Assembly: GCF_963169125.1 (NCBI RefSeq)
Contig: NC_084794.1
Location: 111,390,358 to 111,454,357 of the forward strand
DNA: 64,000 bases
Direction: 5' to 3'
DNA from: Humulus lupulus
Taxonomy: Eukaryota > Streptophyta > Magnoliopsida > Rosales > Cannabaceae
Shown here: positions 56,953 to 64,000 of the stretch, piece by piece
Numbering within the stretch: the first letter of the stretch is position 1
Layout: every line of letters starts with the position of its first letter
Program-made: the position numbers and the translations under genes
Notes under the pieces: generated by a model
Seen by the model: the letters and a program-made list of their open reading frames with translations, nothing else
What the model was told of the DNA's origin: nothing
The model's database searches: none

Positions 56953-59103
56953 TGTAATGACCCAACTATTTCTAAGACATTGGACCATTAGATCTACTAT
57001 ACATAACTACTATTTTGGGAAAGATACATAAGAAATAATATAACTAACTTTATTAAATCTTGAAATATTGTATCAAATACATAATAATAGAAAATATGGC
57101 ATGGGTACCCATTGTTTAAAACATAAAACATAATTTTAAACTAAAGAAAATTGTTTACAAAACTAAATGCGGAAAAAACATGATTTAAAAGACTAAAAAA
57201 ATAAATAACTTCATCCTCGATCGACACGCAGTCCACACATTCCATCCATCCTCAACACACAAGCCAAACTACCAAGAATCCTTCTGCCTTCCATATTCAT
57301 TTTCCTGCATCACACTAAAAATAAAGGAATGAGCCTAATGCCCAGCAAGAAAAACCTACTAAAAACATACATCATATATCATAAGCATAAAACTACATCA
57401 TATACTATAAAACATAATACTATCTAAAACATACATAATAAATCATAAGCATGCACTAAAAACATATGACTATAAAAACGTATATCATATAGGACTACAA
57501 TATTAATGGCCATTAACTCATTAACATGACATGCGATAAACCATCTAGGTCCCCTGTCTAATATCTGAGGTAGGTTAGATCACATGGTACTATATGATAA
57601 CCCATCTAGGTTCCCTGTCTAATATCTGAGGTAGGGTAAACCATAACTCTAAACCATGAAAATGATAAACTAATCTTGGGGCTTACTATCTAAGCAAGTC
57701 ATATGCCCAAGCGACTAAAAACATAATCTTGGGGCTTGTTATCTAAACAAGTCATATGCCCAAGGACTACAAAACATAGCATACATATACTTATTATAGC
57801 ATAAACATATCATAACATAAACATAGCATAACATATCATACAGACATACAAGATCTATCCTATTTTCCTTACCAAAATACCGGGATGATGAGAACAAAGT
57901 TGGGATTTTGGAACACTCCTAAAAACCATTTATAGAGAGGTGAGTTTTCTAAAAGAAAGAGATGAAGAGGAATGAACTAAACCATTGAGAAGATACTTAC
58001 CAACAAGAAATCTCAAGTTCGAAGAACTTAGATGCCTAACCAAGAATAGAGAAGATTGGGTTAGGAATTGAGTAGAGAAAAACTATAAGAACTAACAATA
58101 CAGAAAAGGAACTAAGAATAGGAATACCTTTGAAATTGCTATGAGCAAACTACACCTCGAAACCGAAATACACTCTATGAACCTTACTTCCCAAGTGCCT
58201 AACAAGCTTAGAATGACAAAGCTTATAACCCCAACCCAAGTGTTTATCACTCTATAGTCTCACTAGCACCTAGAAGGCTCTGATCAATGCTTGAAGAATG
58301 AATGAAAAAGCTTGGTGCTAGGTCCTATTTATAGATTTCTAGGAATAAAAATCTTCTAATTATAATCCAAATTTAAATTTAAATTTAAAATAGAATCCTA
58401 ACTTCTAACTTTCTAAATCCCATAACTCTAAACTAACCTACAGTAAAATTAACATATCTGGAGCTATAGGACTCCGATTTAGAATATCTTTATACCATTA
58501 GAAAGATAATTAAATTATCTACAAGGTTTTAGAAATAATATTTTTCGAAATTCATAATATAGCTGGGTCAAAAATAGATCGGAAGTTACAGTACCCTAAA
58601 GTTACGAAAAATCTATTTAATTATCTAAATCACAAATAAATAAAATATCTAAATCACAAATAAATAAAATTGTGACAAATGTCATGCTCCTAACAAATTC
58701 TGGTGAAGACTAAGTCTTATATTTCCCTAATTTTATCATTAAAATAATAATTCCTTAATAATCATACATATGACAAGTGTCATATTCCTTTTGGCTCTAT
58801 CTAAACCTTAGGAATAATCCATGCTCATGACAAATGTCATATTCTTATTAGCTCTATCTAAACCTTAGGTTATAATAATTATCATATTAATAACCAACAA
58901 TATTAATCAAACCTTATGTTATAATTAATATTCTTAAACTATAGGTTAAACTTATAAAATCCATAACTATTGCTAGGAGTTTCCAACTAAGTCCCGGCTT
59001 GAACCAAAATCCATAGTAATGAACATACTATAACTAATACTAGCTATTACTACTACTGCTACTACTACTATCTAACTAGCTAAGTAAATTCTGGGACTCT
59101 ACA
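56953..59103 (-). repeat. 3' LTR of E5
   Basis: 2151 bases, minus strand TGTAGAGTCCCAGAATTT (59103) to GGGTCATTACA (56953). It contains three TGACA-RA-TGTCA hairpins (58673-58684, 58770-58783, 58827-58840), the cassette TTGCTGGGC...GGCTCA...TGCAGGAAAA (57300-57355), a TAC microsatellite (59050-59072) and two internal direct duplications (57541/57603 and 57663/57724). Confidence 0.93.
58325..58334 (-). promoter_or_regulatory. TATA box of E5 LTR
   Basis: CTATAAATAG on the minus strand 770 bases into the LTR, at the same place as in E6; probable promoter at the U3/R border. Confidence 0.7.
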
Positions 59104-59117
59104 ATTCTCCCCTACTA
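59104..59117 (-). other. Polypurine tract of E5
   Basis: TAGTAGGGGAGAAT on the minus strand directly before the 3' LTR start. Confidence 0.85.
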
Positions 59118-60440
59118 CAAAGAATTTCGTCCCCGAAATTTACTTATCAAACAATTCCGGATACCAAGCTAACATGTCCTCCTCCAACTCCCACGTTGCC
59201 TCCCGTTCAAAACTATTACTCCATAGGACCTTGACTATCGGAAAACTCTTAGACCGTAATTCTTCCATCCCTCTATCTAGGATGCTAACTGACCATTCCT
59301 CATAACTCAAGTCTTTATGGAGTGCTATCGTATCGTACTTGAGGACGTGAGATGGGTCTGACACATATCTACGCAGCATCGAGATGTGGAACACATTATG
59401 GCTATCTACTAGAGCTGACGGTAGGGCTAATCTATATGTAACTGCTCCCACTTTGTCCAATATCTCAAAAGGACCTATAAATCAAGGACTAAGTTTTCCT
59501 TTCTTCCCAAACCGCTTCACACCTTTCATAGGAGATATTCTTAAGAAAACTTGATCTTCGACTTTGAATTCCACATCACGCCGCTTGGCATCCGCATAAC
59601 TTTTCTAACAGCTTTGAGCAGCAAGCATACACTTTCTAATCAGGGCTACTACATCCTAAGCTCCTCTAACAGCTTCAGTTCCAAGTAGTTGCCTTTCTCC
59701 TACCTCGTCATAATGCAATGATGATCGACACCTTCTTCCATAAAGCAACTCATAAGGTGCCATCTCGATGTAAACACCGATGTAAATACTCACTCCCAGA
59801 TCTCGATGTAAACACCGATCCTCTATCGAATACTATTGTCTTAGAGATTCTATCCAGTCGTACTATTTCTTGGACTTAAACGTCTCCGTAAAGATCTGCT
59901 GTGTACAAATTCTGAACAGATAGGAAATGAACTAACTTGGTTAATCTATCTATTACTATCCAAGCCAAATCATGCTGCTTACTTGTTCGTGCTAAACCCG
60001 TCACGAAATCTATGGCTATATCATCCCATTTCCATTTTGGAATGCTAAGTGGTTGCAATAAGCCTGCAGGCCGCTGATGTTCTGCTTTCATTTGCTGGCA
60101 TACTAGACACTTAGACACAAATTCTGCTATGTCCTTCTTCATCCCTAGCCACCAATACATTGCCTTGATGTCGTGTGCCATCTTGGTCTACCCTGGGTAA
60201 ACTGAGTATGGGGTATCGTGCGCTTCTTCTAGAATCTTCACCTTAATCCCTTGATCGCTTGGCACGCATACCCGATCCTTATATCTTAATAACCCTTGAC
60301 TTGATATTGAGAAATCTGTGGCCTTCCCTTCTCTAACTGCATCTATATGTGTTACTAACGTGTCATCATGCACTTGCCCATTCCGTATATCTTCTAACGG
60401 ACTTGACTAAATGGACAAGTTAGCCAGTTTACCAATGACT
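59118..60440 (-). pseudogene. int: E5 integrase, internally deleted
   Basis: Zinc region (KCLVCQQMKAEHQRPAG), core start DDIAIDFVTGLARTSKQHD (first Asp) and VFDRGSVFTS (second Asp) are seen. The segment with the catalytic Glu is missing between about 59815 and 59760, where a short CTCGATGTAAACACCGAT phrase occurs twice. The C-terminal part (MDKVGAVTYRLALP, VFHISMLRRYV, VKVLWSNSFEREATWELE) is open at 59460-59140 and includes the chromodomain-like tail. Several stops in addition. Confidence 0.88.
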
Positions 60441-60850
60441 ACTTCTATTCCAGCATTGATCAGCTCCTACTGTAGCGGCTTTTCTATTCCAGCTAACGCT
60501 GCTAGACTTCCATAATTCTTCCTACTTAGCACATCAGCAACTACATTTGCCTTGAGGCGTAGGCTATCACCTTATCATTCTGCATCAACACACAACCCAA
60601 TCCTTACTTCGACGCATCGCAATAGACTACAAACTTATCATTGGGTGTTGGTACACAAAGTACTGGTGCTAAGCATATCCTTAAGCAATGGGAAACTCTC
60701 TTCACACTTATCCATCAAGTTGAACCTTTGCTGCTTCTGGGTCAGGTTGGTAAGTGGAGTGGCTATCTTCGAAAAGCCTTCTAAAAACCTCTGGTAATAG
60801 CCTGCTAGTCCCAAAAAACTTCTTACCTTAGACGCGTTCTTTGGTCTTGG
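60441..60850 (-). pseudogene. RH: E5 RNase H, mostly deleted
   Basis: Reads FVVYCDAS, a stop, [16 protein letters not shown], then jumps at about 60552 directly into the GKCSC..ELW region that follows the TDHK and ADALSR blocks, so the central catalytic part (about 70 codons) is deleted. Confidence 0.8.
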
Positions 60851-61470
60851 CCAATCTTTACAACCTCTACCTTAGATGGGTCTACAGCAATCTCGTCTTT
60901 GGATACTATGTGGCCGAGAAATGCTACTTGTGGAAGCCAAAATTTGCATTTCTTGAACTTGGCGTAAAGCTGATGCTCCTTCAGTGTAGCAAGAATAACC
61001 TTAAATGTTTCTCATGCTCGACTTTATCCTTTGAGTACACCAAGATATCGTCAATGAATACTACGACGAATTTATCCAAATAATCGATAAAGACCATATT
61101 CATTAAATCCATAAATGTGGCTGGAGCGTTGGTAAGACCAAAAGACATAACTAGAAACTCGTAATGTCCATAACGAGTTCTAAAAGACTGTCTTAGAAAT
61201 GTCTTCTTCCCATACCTTGAGCTGATGATACCCGGACCGTAGATCAATCTTTGAAAACACGGTTACCCCTCGGAGTTGATCAAACAAGTCGTCAAGTCGG
61301 GGTAGCGGGTACTTATTGTTAATTGTCACCTTATTCAGCTCATGATAATCTATACACATATGCATACTTCCGTCCTTCTTCTTCACAAATAGAACCAGTG
61401 CTCCCCATTGCGAATGGCTCGGCGCCTGGTACTAGTTCGATTGTGAAGTCTATCTTCCGAGTCGGCGGCA
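60851..61470 (-). pseudogene. RT: E5 reverse transcriptase, degenerate
   Basis: [36 protein letters not shown], then a frame change (about 61190) into [23 protein letters not shown] and active site [10 protein letters not shown] with both Asp. Compared with E6, about 35 codons before the VKKKDG block are deleted, joining the protease linker directly to RT. Confidence 0.88.
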
Positions 61471-62050
61471 ATCCTGCTAGTTTCCAGGAAATACCTCTAG
61501 GAATTCCTTTACATTGAGGAAGTCTCCAAATTTTTGTGGTGTTTCCTTTACCACATACGTAACGCTAGCTAAGAATGCTTGACACCCTTTTTCTATCATT
61601 CTTTGGGCTTTAAGAGTCAATATTAGCGGTGTACGTAGTCCTAAAACTTTTCCCATATAGCATCGTTTCTGACCGTTAGGAGTCTCGAACATCACTTGCT
61701 TACGTCTGCTATCGATGGTTATGCCATGCCTTCCTAGCCCATCCATGCCTAATATCATGTCGAAGTCTTTAATCTCTAGTTCTATCAGGTCTCCTTCTAG
61801 TTCTACGTCCTCAATTTTGATTGGTGCGCCTCGTACTATCCATGATGATAGGACTACTTCACCCGAAGGCAACTATGTCACAAACCTAGTTCTACAAGGT
61901 TTGTCTAATTTCTCTATCATTCCTAACAAGATATACAAGTATATTGCTCCCAAATCAAGTGATACTAGAACATATACTATCGAGGATAGGAATCTGACAT
62001 GTAACTGCTTGTTACTAGCATGGGCTCCGCCCTGGGTCAAGGCAAAGACT
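61471..62050 (-). pseudogene. PR: E5 protease, degenerate
   Basis: ALTQGGAHASNKQ, then SLDLGAIYLYILLGMIEKL where D-S-G-A is expected; the catalytic Ser is Leu (a single C-to-T change). Then VVLSSWIVRGAPIKI, EGDLIELEIKDFDMILGMD and the linker VMFETPNGQKRCYMGK to 61477. Stop at 61874. Confidence 0.85.
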
Positions 62051-63245
62051 TTGGTCTGGAACCATTGTTTAATCCCTCTTCTCCTTCTGCTTGAGCTATG
62101 TACATTCCTTCTTTCGATGACTTTCCTAACCATAATTGAAACATCCCTTGATGTTTCTTTTGGCCCTTAGAGCATTGCGGGTATTCTACATAACCCGACT
62201 TATTGCCTCCATTGTTTGTCTGTGCTCTTTTATCACCATTGGCCTACTTATCATTAGGATGCCTTCTCTTCTGACCATTACTATTACTATTGCTATGCTG
62301 ACGGCTGTTGTTGTGGTTGTTTCGACCATTCTGAGGTTGACCCTGCTGTTTAGGCTCAGGCTTACTAGCCTTCTCCTTACTAACAATCGCCTGAAGCCTT
62401 TCTACTTCTATTGTCGTTTCTAGAACATCGGCATAGGTAGTATTTCCCGAGTTTGCTAGCTTAACCCCTAATTCAATCTTTGGTCTAAGTCCTCTAACGA
62501 ACTTGGTCACCCTCATAAAGTTAGTTGGAACCAACTCTGGTGCAAACTTGGCTAATATGTCAAACTGCCGAGCATTTTCTACTACTGTTAAGTTGCCCTA
62601 CTTCAAACTAGCAAACACCTCGACCCTTGTAACAATGACTGCCGAGTTGTAATACTTGTGGTGGAATAACTCCATAAATCTTGTCCATATCATGGTGGCG
62701 ACATCGTTAGTCTGCTGAACTAAGTCCCACCATATTCTAGCATCCTTCTTAAGCAGAGACGAAACGTAGGATATACGGTCCGCGTTGCCGAGATTCATAT
62801 GCGCTAGGATCGACTCTACATTTCTGAGCCATTCTTCTGCCTTAAAGGGATTTGTTGTCCCATCAAAGTTTGGAGCGTGTTGCTTACGAAACCGTTCATA
62901 GACTGGCTCCATGTGTTGAGCTAGGTATGGCGCATAGTTCTCCATTGGCCATCCCCCATAAGGACCTACTTAATGGGGTACTTGAGCCATCTACTAAGGT
63001 TGTGGTTGCGGCTAAGGTGGAGGCTGAGTCTGAGTCTGTTGTCGCTGTTGCTGTAGTAATTCCTTCACTTGCTGTCGTAGTCTTGCAATTTCTGCAGTGT
63101 TGTCAACCGATGGCGGCGGCGCTCTCTCTTTAGCAGCAGCATTGGTTGCACACCTTCCCCTTCTGCGAACTGGAGGGGCTTCATAAGTTTCAGGAGCAAC
63201 GCTTGAGGCATTGGCGTTGTTGTGAGCAGATCTTCTGAACGACAT
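62051..63245 (-). pseudogene. gag: E5 gag, degenerate
   Basis: ATG 63245 opens MSFRRSAHNNANASS, YEAPPVRRRGR and EIARLRQQVKELLQQQRQ (coiled coil). Stops follow at about 62960-63011; the capsid part is open at 62945-62598 (GGWPMENYAPYLAQHMEP, NPFKAEEWLRNVESI). After another stop, ELVPTNFMRVTKFVRGL and a Gln/Asn/Arg-rich tail. The CCHC knuckle, intact in E6 apart from a stop, is destroyed here by small deletions. Confidence 0.9.
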
Positions 63246-63912
63246 CTTCCGCAAAAGTTCTAACAGTCAAGAACATGTTAGAACTTACCCTATTAGGCTC
63301 TAAGGCAAAACTTAATCTAAGCAAACATAACTCAGACCTATTAATTATGATTTCATATGAAAAAAATTATGTAAGCCTTCTTTGTAATTAGGGTGTGTTT
63401 CTAAACTAAAAAAAATAAGCTCTCTTTATTATTTTCTAAGTGTGTTTCTAATTATCCTATATGACTTAATTCTTAGGCTCGAAACTCATTGTTGTTCCAA
63501 AGTTAACCATACTGAGGGAGGGCTGGGATCAGTAAAATCGTTCCCACTACTATGGCCCCCTAACTCTCAATAGAGAAACTTGGTTCATTGATTTGTATCC
63601 ACCCTCACCGAACTTAGTCATTATTTATTATTTATTATGATTTCAAAAGAAAAATCAAACTCATACATGATAACAAAATAACCATGATATTAATTTGGAA
63701 AAAGGTTTTCACTATATACAATCATTATGCAAAGATAATAAATAAAATAAATCAAGAAAATAAACTAATTTACAGGTATTCTTAACTAAAAACATAAAGG
63801 CAAAAACGTTTTACTAATACATAATAGTAACAACTATAACATAAACACTTACATTGGCGGTTAGATTCGGAGCTTGAGCGTGTGTATCAAGGAGAACTTC
63901 ATGCTAATGGAC
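63246..63912 (-). other. E5 leader, lacking the extra ORF seen in E6
   Basis: Keeps the start shared with E6 (HEVLLDTHAQAPNLTANV reading and the GTAAGTG donor at about 63854) and the gag-proximal block with GGGTAAGTTCTAAC, but between them about 470 bases holding E6's ORF are missing. Confidence 0.75.
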
Positions 63913-63930
63913 CGTCGCTCTGATACCAAC
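63913..63930 (-). other. Primer binding site of E5
   Basis: GTTGGTATCAGAGCGACG on the minus strand; the core TTGGTATCAGAGC is the standard plant tRNA-Met site, unmutated. Confidence 0.88.
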
Positions 63931-64000
63931 TGTAATGACCCAACTATTTCTAAGACCTTGGACCATTAGATCTACTATACATAACTACTATTTTGGGAAA
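63931..64000 (-). repeat. 5' LTR of E5, last 70 bases
   Basis: Starts TGTAATGACCC like 56953 and differs from it at a single base over 70 positions (GACCTTGG versus GACATTGG). The remainder lies outside the window. Confidence 0.93.

Larger units (their letters stand above)
56953..64000 (-). mobile_element. Ty3/gypsy Tekay-like element E5 (5' LTR runs off window)
   Basis: 3' LTR 56953-59103, polypurine tract, integrase, RNase H, RT, protease, gag, leader, primer site and the first 70 bases of the 5' LTR. Close relative of E6. The visible LTR ends differ at one position in 70, suggesting a fairly recent insertion, yet gag-pol has many stops and several deletions, so it was probably moved by another element's proteins. 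Confidence 0.92.

Overview
The window is plant nuclear heterochromatin, probably from a eudicot. It is made almost entirely of Ty1/copia and Ty3/gypsy (Tekay-type chromovirus) LTR retrotransposons with a few DNA-transposon pieces. The evidence is reverse transcriptase, integrase, RNase H and gag domains of plant retroelement type, LTRs with TG..CA ends, tRNA-Met-type primer sites and 5-bp target duplications. No cellular host gene, rRNA, tRNA or CRISPR is convincing, and nearly every coding region carries stops or frameshifts. I cannot name the species from sequence alone.

Layout. 1-9321: Ty1/copia element A (+), with its 5' LTR cut by the window start. 9322-13860: an LTR ending in a primer site, followed by about 3.5 kb of decayed non-coding DNA. 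13861-16980: LTR, primer site and gag start of a Tekay-type element (B1), cut off by a Mutator-like fragment (about 16990-17290). 17291-18482: unassigned. 18483-20312: 5' part of another LTR (J). 20313-50547: Ty3 element E1 (minus), split by a 24-kb insertion. 50548-56952: apparent end of a DNA transposon (E7) carrying two solo LTRs with perfect target duplications. 56953-64000: Ty3 element E5 (minus), whose 5' LTR runs off the window.

The centre is a nest at least four deep. Copia element E4 (minus, 26214-50331) sits in the gag of E1. E4 was then hit by Ty3 element E6 (26523-33253), by a Tekay-type solo LTR E2 (34927-41301, itself hit by the short non-coding LTR element E3, 35509-39494) and by an approximately 4-kb LTR H (41871-45876). 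Deletions later removed part of E4 and of E6. The nesting order is supported by interrupted reading frames that resume across the insertions and by near-matching target duplications.

Most interesting: an uninterrupted 197-codon ORF of unknown function upstream of gag in E6, absent from the related E5; a splice-donor-like cassette at a similar distance from the 3' end of nine LTRs of different families; and runs of short perfect hairpins in the Tekay-type LTRs.
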